Below are positions 24,301-39,300 of a stretch of DNA of 64,000 nucleotides, piece after piece. The notes below the pieces were generated by a model. It worked only from the letters and a program-made list of their open reading frames with translations, was not told the DNA's origin and did no database searches. Origin of the DNA: Nautilus pompilius (taxonomy: Eukaryota; Mollusca; Cephalopoda; Nautilida; Nautilidae); assembly GCA_018389105.1 (NCBI GenBank), contig JACATO010000121.1, positions 3,474,501 to 3,538,500 on the forward strand, read 5' to 3'. Position 1 is the stretch's first letter; every line of letters starts with the position of its first letter. The position numbers were made by a program, and so were the translations under genes.

Positions 24301-27300
24301 CTACTTTATCTGCTGTCAAAAACAAATATACTTTGCTTTGAATGCATCCATTAAAGAGTTAACCTTTCATCACTGTTTTTGGTGATGGTTCACGTACTGA
24401 TTGTGCAGTAAAGGAACATGAAAATAGTGATGAGCATCAAGCAGCAACTGCTATTTTGTTGAAACATGCTGCAGTGAAGAGCTGTGAATTAGGGGTTCTG
24501 GTGACAGATTAAAAACAAAAGAAAATATTTCTAGGGTTGGGAAACGTAAGCCATGGAAATCCACGTTTGTCTTTTACGATGCAGGATGTAGGCAAAAAAA
24601 GTTCTGTCCATTGTCTGCAAGTTAATACAATAGCAAAGCATTTCTTGAATAATCACCTGATGTATTGAATACGGATTCATTAACAGTTACAATTTGCTTT
24701 GTGAATGCAAATGGTGAACCTGTTGAGTGTTTTTAAAAACTTATTCTAATCAGTGATCATAATAGGAAAAGTAGGTGTGACTATTCCTAAAAAAAAACCA
24801 TTAAAATCACTGGAGATCAATATTGATAAATGTCATGGACAATCATATAACAATGCCTCTAACATGTCAAAACATTACATTGGCCTACAAAATTAGATCA
24901 TTTATGTAGAGTAGATGACCTTACTGACTATATTCTCTGTTCAGTATTCACTGAAATTGGTAGGATCTCACAATGCTAGCTGTTGACTTGAAGCAATAAA
25001 CTTCTTTAAACTTCTGAACTAAATGTATACATTTGCTTCTGGGTAGCCATAATGATGGGCTGTTCTGACTAGTGGCCTAGCACCAAGTGGGAGGAAATGA
25101 ATTCTCATGTAAAATTGTTTGAACTACAGTAACTTTTATGACAACATGAAAAAACTTGCTTATGCAGAAGACCAACCGCCAACTACAAGAAAGAGGCATA
25201 TTGGCATGCGACTGGTATTTGTCAACTGGAAACTGCATCCATGGTGTGTAATAGAGTGCTCACTCAATGAGACAAAGTCAGTGTTCTTTTCAAAGTGAGA
25301 CTTGATGCAACCATGTTGCTATATTCATTGGAGAACTTCATTAATCACCTAAGAAATCAATAAAGACAGCAAAAACAAGATTCCCTAAATTTCTCAGACA
25401 TGCATGTATGAAAACTGTTAGATGATGGAAACATCATGCAGACGAGTCTAAAGCACCCAATGAACAGTCTCAGAAAGTCAAAATTTCTGAGTAGAAACAT
25501 TTTTGGAGATCTGGACAAATTGAAATCATCACTTGGAATATTATGCAGCATACAAAGAACTACCTGAAGACTGGTTTTCTATAGACTTTTATTATTGCAG
25601 ATCATGGGAATCTGAGAAATGATGTTGCTTGGTTCATTAGAAAGTATAAGATACACTTTGATGCTGATTGTGCTCCTGAATTTATTTGAACGGACACATG
25701 GAATTACAATCAAAAGAAAAATCATCGACTGAAATTTTAGAGTTCATTATAATGAAAAATCTTAATGCATATTTCCAAATGTTGCCATTGCAATCAGAAT
25801 TTTTGTGACCCTATGTGTGACTGTGTGTTAATGGGGATGACTATTTTCCAAGATAAACCACAACAGTTAACTTTCGAACAATAGAAATTGAAAGCAACGG
25901 TTTTTGGAGTTTGGATTTTGTAGATATATTTAGTGCACTTGCTGAGCAGAAATTTTTTTATAAAATGAAGTTTATGATATTTTCCTGTTTTTATAAATCT
26001 TAGATTAGTAGAAGGCCCTGTAATTTTCAGTAGTGGAGACTCAAAAATCCTTCATCTGCCTCTGTTTATTATTGGCAAAAAGCCCCTATTTTTATATACT
26101 TTCCCACAAAAACAACTTTGTTGGTCAATTTGAGATCTATATATTGGTTACATAATGTGGACTCCATGGCCGAACCACACTATAGGTGTATAGAAAAGCT
26201 TTGAACTGCATTAAAAAAGAATGAATAAGATTTTTCCCTTTTTGTCACTTTTTGGACACTTTGTTGGTTGTATTTTTCCATGGTCCTGCATCATAACTAT
26301 GGATTTCTTATCTGCTGCTAGGCACAGGCTGTTGATCTTAACCTTTATATCCCTGGATGCAGTAGAAGCAGCTCAATACTTACGTACATGGATTATCACA
26401 ACTGCAGGCTAATTCTTGCTCAGCATACTTCTTTTTGACGTTAAACATACACTTAAATTCTGAAAGTGAAAGTATAGTAGACTATACAGTGAGCACTGTC
26501 TGAGGTGGTCTGGAGGAAGAGACAAAAATTATATATTATTGTAAAATTATTTTTTCAAATGTTTGTTTACAGAGGCTATTTCCTATCTAAAAAGTCTTTT
26601 GTCAATTTCATTTGTGGTAACTTACTGGTTTGCGTTCAGATAAAATCACAAACTGTTTCTACCAGATGTGATTGAGTGTACAAAAATCTCACCTGAAAAG
26701 CAATAATTGGAAAAATCGATCTACCTCATATTACAAACAGAAAAATTTTACTTTTTTTTTTTGTCTTGTTCCATCATTACTTGTAATTTAAAAAAGGAGA
26801 CACACACACAGGATAAAAACAACACTTACTTACATTTTATATTTTTATTGGACTCGACGGGAATTCAGTCCACCAAATATTAAACCAATATCAGAGAAAG
26901 TTAATCAAAAGGCAAATTGATGCAGGCATATTAATATATAAATTTTGTGCAGAATAGATACCTATTCCAAATAAATCAAGGAGAAATGATTTATTCAAGT
27001 AGTGGTTATTTTACAAAAGAAATTTTCATCAAAGTTATCATCAGAAATTCTACCTACTCATATTAGACAAAGTTGGGAGAGAACCATTATGGATACAGCA
27101 GTATATTATACAAAGGTCAGTACAGAAAATAAGTACACAGTATACACACAAATAGATTTTAACTAATGCATTAAGCATACTACACACTCAAGCAGAGCAT
27201 GATATTTGCTTTTATTTTGAATATTTTTGTCAGGCTTGATATAAAAGCACAAAGAAAACAAATACTCTGACTCTAGTTTACCATTTCTAGATTCATCGAC

Positions 27301-30300
27301 TGTTTCCTGTAGCTGTACTGTATTTTTTTTTAAAGCTTTAAATAAAGCCTAGTTGCAAACTGGGATAGTTTTGGCTCTTTAAAATTTCTTTTGCAATTAG
27401 ACTTTTCCTCGAAAGGTTGGATTCTTCATCATTCAGTTCATGTTAGCACATCGAAATTTTATGTAAATTTAGTAAAATATACCCACCTTTATGACCGCAT
27501 GGCTTGTGGTCATCCTGTTTCAGCAGACGTAGTTCCTTTTTTGATCTCTCATAGCAACCACATTTTTCCTCTATCAATTTCATCTCACAGAGATTTTCAC
27601 AAATCTACAAAATAATGCATTTTATAATGAAGACTACATCCAGAGCTTTTGCTGCTTCTATGATTGGCCCTGCTCTCTTTGACCAGGCCAGGATCTGAAA
27701 CTCTAGCTAGACATGGTTAAGGGGGTACATATAACCATAAACTAAAGTTAGCACAAAAATGAATGGTAAAATCCAACTCTGGCAGGAATTTTACCTGTGA
27801 GCAATACTGCCAAACTGCTTTCCCACACCTAACACAATCATCTTTTTGTCTGTGGCAATGTGTACACTCAAAATTTATGACATGTAAAAATGCAATATTT
27901 ATTACAATTATTTGACTACAATTAGCATATAGATTTAATACAGGTGTATTGAAAAAAACAGATTTAATAATTTAGGCATACAAATCAAATACCAAACCAA
28001 AAGGTAAGAAACCACTCCATCAACATAAGAAATTACGATCAATTTGTTCAATTATCCAGCAGAATTAGCTTCTTCTGGGTAATGCATTGCCACAAAATTA
28101 ACTTTATGGTGATTACATAGGTTAGTACCCTTAGTTTAGTACTTAGTCAATGTCAGGGATATCTTGATTTAACTGCAGGAGTGCTAAACTTGTAAGCCTA
28201 TCTTAATTCATAGAATTATTTAGCCAGGTTTCTACTTTATTCTTTTGAGTGCACTAAATGTTTACTAGTTTTGTGGCCAAAAAAAACAAAACAGCTGTGT
28301 CAATGTTTAAAGGTAGAGAAGATGTTGCTTGGCCTTTTTTTTGCTTCAGGACAGACATCCATTTTGCTTTCTATCTGTCCAGTTCTGCTTGAAAGCTTTC
28401 CAGGCTGGAGAGATCACCTTTGTGTGCATGATTCATAGCAGCTATCAAGCCCTTAGTATCTGTAACATGCATCTTATGTGGCAACAAATACTGAGCAAGA
28501 AAACCTGGGTACATTCATTTAGCTGTTCTGCTGGTTCAGAAACCACATGGTCCAAGAAAGGTATGAAGACATTTTTACTGTGTATTCTTGTGGATGTGAT
28601 GCACTAATATTGCTTTTTTTGAGTTTATCTTCCACATATCCATGGTGTCATATTCTTCGACGAATGCACTATTTGATAGATATTTCATCTCATCATATAG
28701 TGCAAAAAATCTGGTATTGGCATTCTATGTCTCAATAAAATGGATATCTTTGTGTTGCAAGTACAAGTGCAGCAGTTTTGTGAGTTTAAGAATGGACTCT
28801 ACATACACCAAATTAATGAGGAAATTTAACTTAGTAATTGAAAACAGAAATCTTCAGAATCATTGTCAAACTCAGCAACTGTCTCCAAGATGTTGATTAT
28901 CATAATATATTTTGCTTTGCAACACTGAAGTCAACTTGCCTAGTACAGACAATGTAGCCAGTAAGGGTTATTACAATCTTCTAGTCATCCTCCAATCATG
29001 CAGAAAGTTCACCAATTCTTTGAATTCTGTTAAATACAAATTGTGGCTTTTTTCAGGATTTCATTGCTGCTGCCTGCTATCTTTCTGCAAACATGTCAAT
29101 TTATCATGTTGAGCAGGAATGAAAAATTGCTGCATTTAGACCATGTCCTTTCTACATTGCTTTGGGAAAAACTGTACAGATTCTAGCTTTCACTTCTTTG
29201 GACTGCTTCATCCATATTGCTTCTATCATACCCATAACTCTTATATTCCTTAGTGATTCCACAAATTCAATAGAATCTTCTCCATTTCACAGTTTAATTT
29301 TTTTATCTCAATGAATATACCTCTCCAGGTCTGTCTGAACTTTTCTTGAAATGTTGGTGGTTCTCTCTGCAATCAAACTGAAGAATCTTGCCACTTTCAC
29401 TTGGGCTAGAATTTTGCAATTAATTTGTAATCTATGAAGTGCATCAGTTCATTCTGAATTTGTGTTGAAATGTGCTGTTCTTTCTGTGATATCTGAAGAC
29501 TGAGCCCAACTCAGCAGTCTAATGCAAAAATTATTTGCAATTTCAAGTGGTTTGGAACTTCCATCAGTGCTATATTATTCTGTCCACAAAGGATAAAGAT
29601 TTTCACAATCTGCGAAAGATCATGCATTATTTATCCATTTTTTATTTGATCCTGGTTCAGATGACACTGATAGACCCCATTGTTTGTTTTCCATCTTGTG
29701 CAACTACATTCCCATGGCCCTTCAACTTGCCGTGCCTGTCAAGAATCTCTTCCCAATTGGACCAGTCTACCATCTGTGTTGATGATAAGACTTTTTGCAG
29801 GTGTCAAAAAAAAAAGTACAATCCCAGGAAGATTTTATCCAGATGCTTAGAATATCTTGAAAAAACTACTCTTGTAGAAGCTGAAGACTGAAATATTGAT
29901 ACTGTTGCTTGTGATTGCCTAATTTCTTGTTTAGTCTTGGGAAATGAAAGTTTTGCAGGTGCTTGCCACTGAAATTTGAAGATTATTTACTTCTGGACAT
30001 CTGTCTATGTGTGGCAGTTGTAAAACCTAATGTCATCTTCATCCCACATGCAGATCTTCCCATCTCTGTTAACTGTCTGCTCTGCTACTGCATGAGTTTT
30101 TCCAAAGGATGTAGTGTCAATTTCAAAAGCTGCTTTTGCATCTGAAATATTTAGGGTAGCATCTACAAAGACTCCTTGGTAAGTGCATGTCTAAAATTAA
30201 ACAAAAATAAAAAGTATACTTAACATCAAAATGGAATGTTGAGGTATTTTTTGACAGAATATGTAGAAAGCTAAACTTTTCTTTACTGATTAAGTAAAGA

Positions 30301-33300
30301 TGCCATAACTTTTTACATGTGTTCTTTTTCCTTTTAGGCATGTTTTACTTTACTCTGTTGTGTACTAGACATTTGTTTTCTCTTCCATGCAGATTTCATC
30401 TTAAGTGCACAACAGATTGTAGTATTTTATTGGCATAGCAGACTAACAGAAACTGACTCTGCATCATGGGGAATTTCAGTGCCTAGTGGCTAGCACCTTT
30501 TCTCTGAGGCCACAAGCTGTGGTTAGCCCAGACTGTGAATGGGCAAGGCATCAACCGACTCCTGTGCTTTCCTACAGTTTCATTTTACTTATTTCTCTCT
30601 TCTCAGTGCTCTCTCTTCTGGGCCTGGCAGACATCTGTAGGTGTGTTCTTTAAATAACAAAACCAGTTGATGGACTACTGTGTGCTACTCATCAGTATCT
30701 GCACAGCATATACTCGTATGCTGCCTAAGACCTGTTGCAGATGGTGTCACAAAAATGCTACCCACATAAGGAATGGCCTCAGCAGCATTTCAGTGTGAAA
30801 AAATAACCCAGGCATCTCAGAGTGATGGCTTCATTAAAATGTTTTTGTCTTTTGCTACTCTTTAAACAGAAAAACTATGCAGAGGAGCACAGGGTGTGCA
30901 CTCACGTTTGCCCATAGTTCGCAGAGCCTGTCATAATGTCACATATTCTCCCCCACTAGTTTGCTTGTTTTATTTAACTAAATATTATTGTCAAGCTTAG
31001 CACAAGTTAGTTAACTCAGATTATTGGCAAGATAGGGTAAATAAATCACAAAGTTAACATTACTGTACTAAAACTAATGTCATTCTAGAGTTTATCATTT
31101 TTATTCTTGGGGAGTTACCAATTTAGAGGTATTATATTTACACTAAATAATTAATTCCCTTTTGACTAAATAACTAAACAAATTAGTTAAAGTATTTCTT
31201 TTAATGATCTTGCTTTCTGATATCTACTTTCAGCATTTTTTGGAGTTCATGGTTGGTTTTACATCATTTAGTTCCTTTGAATTGTCTTTTATACATGCAT
31301 GATAGCATTCCTCATTCAAGTTCCTATGCTGTGTAGAAATTGGATTGGTTAATTAAAAATTATTTGATACTTTATGTAAGAATTCATAAATTGTATTTAA
31401 ACACAGGAAATGAGGCATTTTTCACAGTCTACATTTGTGCTAATCCCTACTGTTTATTCATAAGTTTTACTTTAATCTCAGTTGTTTAATTTTTGATGTT
31501 CTGACCTTTAATCACATAACTTCATGATGAAGAATTATTATTATTTACAGTTTGCACTTCCATTAATTTTTTAGGAACTCAAGTTGATCATTAAACAGAT
31601 ATTGTGATTTTGCATTACTGACCTCAATGACTATGTATACTTCCAATTCTTCATTCTTGAAGTTACTCACAATCTTTGACAAATTTTTACAGTCATGGTA
31701 AAAAGTGTCTTAAGATCTTTGGTGATTGTTTTTAGAATTGTTTTGCATTTGGTTTATATTTGTGTTGGACTATTTACCTGGCTGCTTTGACTTTTGTTTA
31801 CTTTCATTATAACTGTACACTGGTTTTCAGATATGTGCATGTGGTAGCACATGTTTTTGCACTGTATCATACACCCAAATGCATTAATTTACTAGAACAT
31901 TTTTGTGTGTTGAATTTTATGTATCCTGCATAATCTTTCTAATGTATTGTCTACAGAAGAGTAAAGTTAGTGTGATGATAGTTTGGTAACCTGTAGGAAT
32001 GAGGTTGTGTTTGATGACTAGAGAAATGGATTAGACCTATTTATTCTGGATACTTCTTTTTCCTACCAATTTTAATTTTAAATGTTCTTCAGGTAAATTA
32101 AAGTCAGTGGGAAATGGGCACTTTTTATTCCAGTGTTATTGCATTCAATATTAAATAAGTCATATTATATTACCATCTGTCAAGGAGCTTCAGTGTTTCT
32201 GATAGTGATCCTTCAGTAAGGCCAACATAAATTTTCCAGGTCTGCATCCAATGGTCAGGTAAACTGTCAGAAGACCAGATATTCACACATCTCTATATAG
32301 TCATCTGATGATTCAATAACCTTATTACCACTGGTATTTTCAGAAATTATGATTCCATGTCTTCTTTCTTAGGCATAATCTAGTTTTTTCTCTGGAAATT
32401 GTTCCCCATGCAAGCAATTCACAGACTGCTGTTAGACCCAAAAGGCCAAATTTTACAGCAGCAGTTCTTCAATGTGAGGTGCAGTTATCACATGGTAGTA
32501 AAGATCTAGTTGTTGGCCTTAACACAGGACAAGAATGGTGTAATCTACACTCCATAAGTACCACAATATTTGACTGGCCCTTTACCTCTCCTGATGACAA
32601 GACAAACCTTACTGATGAGCTAAAATGCTACCTATCAGCAAGACAGTATTACTTCACACAGCAATATCAGCCATAGAATTTAAACAATGTTCAAGTGAGG
32701 AATGTGCACTTGTTGAAAAGGTTTATGCTGCAATTAGAGATTCTAACCTAGAGCAAGAGGATTTCTGTGTGATCTAATTTCTACAATTATTATAATCAGT
32801 GTCATTAAACACTGGTAATCAACTTACTGTTACCAAAGCCTATTCTTTCTTTTCTTTTTCAGGAATCATGATGCTCAAATTAGTGGGATGCTGCATTTAT
32901 ACTGTATCACTATAGCTTGTAGAATTTTGTAAAACTCTGTTTTAAAGTCTAATCAGAAACTATACTATGCTACTGTAACTTATGTGGTTAGTCCACTCCA
33001 TTTTATATGGAAAAAATTGCATTGCTATTAAGGTAACCTTTATAGAGTTATTTTTGCAATCTGAAGTGTATTTTAAATTTTGCTCAATCATTACTTCAAA
33101 ACAACATAATACATACTGCTCTGCTGTACTCTACACTATACACATGTTTAAAGTGCTCACTGTCTGCACAACTACCATAGGGACGTCCTAGTCGGGAAAT
33201 GTTAATCTGAAAAACAAACAAAAATCAATCACAAAGAAGCAAAATGTTTACCCAATGATGAGTATTGCTGGAAAAAAATTAATTATAAATGTTAACTTTA

Positions 33301-36300
33301 CTTGTTGTCATTGAAAGAAATCTAAAGGAATTTATTATCAAAATAACCTTATTACTTGTCTAGCTTTAGACATATGGAAGTTTATACTGAAACATGGTAA
33401 TTAGAAGGAAGAAAAAAAACAAGTAAACACGGGTTGTTTGTGGAATGATTTGCATTACAATAACCTACACGACCAGCACATCATTCATAAGTTACTTTTT
33501 CTTCTATTACAAAATGTAAATATGCATGAGAACTTTTGCAATAATTTTCATTGAAATTTATCATGAAATCAATAAGTTGTAGCCAGATTAGGAGAACAGA
33601 AGTATATAGTGGTGCCAATCACTAAAATGATTTCTAAGGTCTCTGGCCATGTTTCATCTGAATGTCCCCAGTAACACATCAAAAACATTTCGTTCTTTCT
33701 TGTATCTGTTCACCTTTTAAAACTAATCATTTAGCATTTCAAGCAAAGAATTAAAACAAACAGATTTACCATCTTTATGCCAATGTTTGTTTGAAAGGCT
33801 GCAGAAATGGTCTGACCTTTGTCCTTGGGAAAAGGAAAAATCCCTGGTGGAGAGATTTCAATCTGCATACCATACTGTGTGGAGAAGATGGGCAAAAACT
33901 CTGAGTTCTCTGTGAAAAAGATAAGGTGGAGACCTATAAAGAGAAACGGAGAGAGGTGATCTATAATACATATAATAAAAAAGAAATCATTTTTAAAAGC
34001 AATATTAATGGAAAAAAGCAAAGTAACAGAGACAAAGAAAGTAAATAGATCTCTATATATTTGCTTTTTTTCCCCCTTCCAAGTGTTAACAGATTCTCCA
34101 CCAACATTGACTTTAGAAAGAAGTTTGCAGTTTAAATAATTTGCTAAATTTTTCAAAATAAAACTAAAATAAAATTATAGAATAATATCAGATAAATATT
34201 CATTATTGATAAATACATTTGTAAAAGTAAACAATAAATACTGGCTTATACTGAGGTACATTAGAAATACCATGGACATTTTTTCAGTATTTGTTACTTT
34301 ATAATGCAGCTAATAGATTGAAAATTATATATAAATTATGTCATGTATTTAGCAACAGATACATAGCACAAAGAGGAAGATAATCTCAGAACATTAGTGG
34401 TGCTTTAAAATTACATAAAGTACTGTACAAAAGTCAACAGCATGTATTCCCTCCAGCAGCCACAAAACATGCCACACAGCATCACCTCATTGACCTTATG
34501 AGGTTTTGGATAAAGACCTGAAGTATCTTTACCATTCCTGAATTTTTTAGCATTGAATTAGATCAGTTTCTGCATTTGTGACAATGCAATCATCATCTAA
34601 TCTCATCCCATAGATGTTTATTTGGCTCAAGAACAGGGAACAGTAGCAGTCATGGTGGCTTGTTGCTGGAGGTAGTTTTGACATGTCCTGTACCATAAAG
34701 ATGCACAGTCTTGCTGAAACATATGAAAGCCCAAATGACATCCAAAGGAAGAGACGACAATGCCTGCCATTCAGATGTGTTTTCCTCTTTGCACAACCCC
34801 TAAAGCAATGGAATGGTGTCCTTTGGTGAAAACTAATACTACCACAAATCAAGATGCTTTATTTTATTCCCTATCTGTCACTCTGCAGAACTGGCTCATT
34901 GTGGCACCATTCACTTTGATGATGCCACACTTCAGTTATCCACCAATGTTCTTTTTGTGAAATTTCAACCCATCTGATAAAATAACACTTTGCCAACAAT
35001 GCTTGGTCTAATATCTCTTATTGTTAGCCCACACAAGGGAGAAATTATTGGACCAATGTGTGGACGACTTATTGCAACTCTGACAGTAGTAAATGTCATC
35101 CAATTGGCAAATCTCTAAAATTCCTCCAGCACCATTTGAGCTATTCTTGAGGGCTGAACAGTCTTGGAGATGAGTTGCATAAAATTTGATGGTTCTGACA
35201 TAATGTTGACCTGATCTCTAGTAATGCACCTCGTTTCATTAAGCCCACAATAGTGCTTTGTTGATACTTCAATTGTTGTGCAAAAAACATAATTGTAGCA
35301 ATAGCTTTGAATCATGCCTAGTGCCCTCTCCTGCTATTTTGCTGTCAGTGTCATTATGTGAAAGTCCTATTCAAGAACATGTTTCACGACATGATTGAGT
35401 GGCCTATCCACACTAACCACTAATCTGTTCAAACTACAATGTTATTTTATTCTATGCTACAGCATCTGGTTCATGCTACACATTTAACATGCGGTTAAAT
35501 GCATTAATGCTTTTGATAGAGGCACCAATAAACAAGAAAACTAGTTTATGGCAGTAGCTATTTATTTCCTTGACCATGATGGAGCTTTTTAACATAAGCA
35601 AAAGTGTATGGTGCCAAACAATATTTATCTTGTGGACTGAGGTGTTTATAATGTACTTCATTATATTTAGGATCGCTACTTGCCATTTTTATTAAGGTCA
35701 GCAGTTGTCAACACAAGTTACTGCTGCCAGTAGAGAAACAAAACTAGTTTAGTACAACAAAACAATTGGTTAAATAGTGTATACAACTTGACCAATGCCA
35801 GTAGTGAATTCAGCCATAATAGATGGTCTGCATCTTTATTATATATGTATTGGGAAATATTTTTTAATGGACACGCTATTATAATACCTCTTACCATAAA
35901 GGGGGCCAATTCTTTTTGACAACAGATTGGTTGCATTCAAAGAGTAGCAGTTGCCATACTCTAATGAAGGAAACACCATAAAATCCCTGAAAATATATAG
36001 TTTATAAATAAGGGTTATATGTACTACTCAAGCACACAATTTCCTTAAAGAACCACTGAAAGCTGACAATAAACACACTTAATTTGTTCCACAGTTATAA
36101 TAGTTTTTGTAATTACTTACCTAAATCTTATTTTACAGGGAAATTTATTATATCTAAACCTCTAACACTCTGTAAAGGTGATGTCATAGCTCTTCTGTCA
36201 GGAAAACCAATGACATCATTGTATCCATCATAGTTGTGTTCTATTTTCACTTTTCAAAAAGAACTCTAAACACAATGTAGTAGTCTCCAAAGTACCGATA

Positions 36301-39300
36301 TGAGATTATTTGATCATTGTAATTAGTAACTTTAACAGTGAAACTAAATCATAAATAGCAGTGATATAAGACTTTTGATAGCTAGTATATTCACAACTTT
36401 ACCAAAATTTTCAAATAGCATTTTAAAGAACTAACTAATTATCTGTCAATATACACTACACAAGCAGTAATCTAATTTGTTGCCAAACATTGAAACAATA
36501 ACAATTATTTGCTCCACATTATAATAAAAGGGTTAAACCAATTAACTTTTGTACCTATTTTGTCTATTTATTTGAAAATTTTTGTTTGCACTTTTTGTTT
36601 TGTTTAAACTGAACCAAATTCAAAAATTTCTTCTCCAAGGCCTTGTTTTAAAATTTAAAGTTCTACAAGTTAAACATAATTTTTGATTTTTTAAAAATAA
36701 AATTATACATGTCTCTGTAATCACGTTCTAGTTTTGGAGCCATGTGTATGAGCAAAAATGTCTAATTGAACTGTCTAGTGCTATACTTTATGGAGACCTG
36801 TTGTTTTTGTTTTTTCTAGACTTGTAGCTTACGCTAGTAATAATAACCCTGGGAGCTCACTGCCAAAATGTCCACCACTACATGAAGTTTGGTGCCCTCT
36901 GCTTCTGCTGTGAGATTCTTGTTAGCCACACCTCTGGAGGAGAATCTGAATGACAGGTCCTTGGCTGGAGAAAATGGGTGCCTGTCTGAGGTTTAGGAAC
37001 AAAATCAGATCTACCCCGGGTGATGCCACTGTATTATACATAGCAAACGACAGCATGTTTTTTTACCATCTGTCTGCTGCTTATCGAAGTTGTTTGCCTA
37101 AAGCAGGTTCCTCTCTGAGACTACTTACTTAGAAGAGCATATGTGGCCATCATAAGAGCAAGACAGCAACATGTCGTCAATCTGATGACCTATGTTAATC
37201 CTTGTTTTTCTAAAAAAGAAAAAAATTTCAAAATTTCTCAAGTCATGGTCATTGGAATTTCTGACATCTGCATCATTTGAGAGATCCTCTGGCAAAAGGG
37301 TTAAATTCTGAACAGAAAGAGAAATGACATCAAACTTTGTGTAAAAACAAATCAGAGGAAATTTATATTCTTAGTTCATTATGTATTTTTTTAAAAATTT
37401 CATCAACAATCTGTTTACACATTGATCAGTAATAGTTGATGTGAGTTTAAGAATTGTATTCATATGCACTTCTTTTACATGGAAGTCTTGAGTAAACATT
37501 CCTGCCTCTCTGTAATAACTAATCTATGAAATATGCTAATGAAATAGTTACATTCTTCATCTCCATGCCAACTGTAGTAAAATGCTTGAAAACATTGGTA
37601 GCCAACTGTACATATTTAAAAAAATTCATGCATAAAACAATATACCAAGCAGCTAAGTAGTAGTAATTGTTATTGTTAACTGGATTTCAAGTCAATTATA
37701 TGCAATAATATCTTTTTTAAAGACAATTTTATTTCAACTAGTAGAAAATAATAAAACATGGAATCAGTATTTAAGAAAGGATATTAAATTAGGGAAAAGA
37801 TTTAAACTGTTTTCTTTTTATTATCTTTTCTTTCCTTTTAAAGTTGAAGCAATTTTTTCTCACTAAGCTAGATGTAAAAGTACTGATTAAACATTATTTA
37901 ATATTAACAAAACAAGTCCATTTAAAATCAATGTAAAGAGTTTTATTTACCTTGCTACTCTTTTTACTGCAACAGTAACATCAGAAATAAACATTCAAAC
38001 AAGGCCAGTAACTTGTGTATATACATATATATATATATACCATGATCCTTTTTTGAAACATTTTTAATTTGGTCTTGAGATTCTTAAAATGTGTAAAAAC
38101 TGGAAGCCTTGTGCTAAATCTGAGAAATTTGACATGCATGACAATATCAGATATTAATTTAGATATTTCAAAACAAATTTGCAATGTTGATGTAAATTAG
38201 AAAGTTTCAATGGAACCCATGAGGGACAGCAGATATTTATTTCCTAGGCATATACATTGCCTTGAGCTTACAATGTACAAATGTCTAAGGTTTAGCCTCA
38301 ACTTAAAATTACAATTGGTAGGCTGTAATTGGTTTTAATTCGAAGAAGAAATTCAGTGCATTCCATAAAAAACTTTCAAAACAAAAACAAAAAGCAAACA
38401 CCATACTTACTTGTCTAAAAAGGAAAAGTAGTACAAAAATTCTCTGTTGACTTTAAATGAATCACTTCTTGAGGGTTTCTCATCAATGTCATAGTCATAC
38501 AAGTCCAGTTCTGAGTCTGTGGTGGATTGAACAAAATACGGAGTTGTAACCTTCTGTAAATAACAAATTAACCAGAATTATGCCATTTCCTTTATGGAAT
38601 GACATATTTAAAGATTACCACCACCAATCTATTTGGTCAATTTACAAAATCAGGATATATTCAGATGTACTTCATTGGTCTAAATCTAAAATTATCTCCA
38701 TTGGATGATGCTAGACATTTGAAATATTTAAAGCAATATGAAATAATTCTCAGCTATATTGGTCTGCATTATGATATGGTTATACAATCTGACTTCCATT
38801 AAGTTTTTAGCAGCTAAGGTACACAAAAAATATCATTGTTTAAGGAACATAATGGTTTTGGTTGCTTCAGAAAGTTAAGTTATGCACAAAGTTTCTAATA
38901 TATGTAGCAGGTGAAAAATAAATATATTCAAACCTCCCTTTTCTGATTAAAGGAAAAAAAAGTAAAATGCTTTTATTGTATTAATGCTATTGAAAAAAGA
39001 TTTTTTAAAAGATCATAACTTTTAATTATTTCTCTCTCTCTCTCACTCACTCACTAATGATTACTTGTTAAATGTATACCTGGAAAAACATGTCACATCA
39101 AGTTTTTTTTATAATGGAACTTTGATCAGAATCCACCAAAGGTGAATATTGCTTCCAGTGTAAAAGAATAGATGTATGTTTACTCTATGTCTATGATAAG
39201 GAAACTAATGTTTGTATTTTAAACACGTTCTGATAGTAATTTAAAAGACCAATACTTTGAGAGTGGTCAGCTAGCAGGTACACTGCTCCAGGTAGGCAGA

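Noticed and set aside
30123..30210. Possible exon after a TTTAATTTTAG acceptor on the - strand, encoding TCTYQGVFVDATLNISDAK
   Set aside because: Not needed by the channel gene (exons 6 and 7 join in phase 0), lies at the edge of hAT debris, and has no matching donor.
37210..37312. Open stretch upstream of exon 3 (- strand) with a good acceptor, encoding NLTLLPEDLSNDADV
   Set aside because: It cannot be reached in phase from exon 2 and ends in a stop at the exon 3 acceptor; exon 2 joins exon 3 directly in phase.
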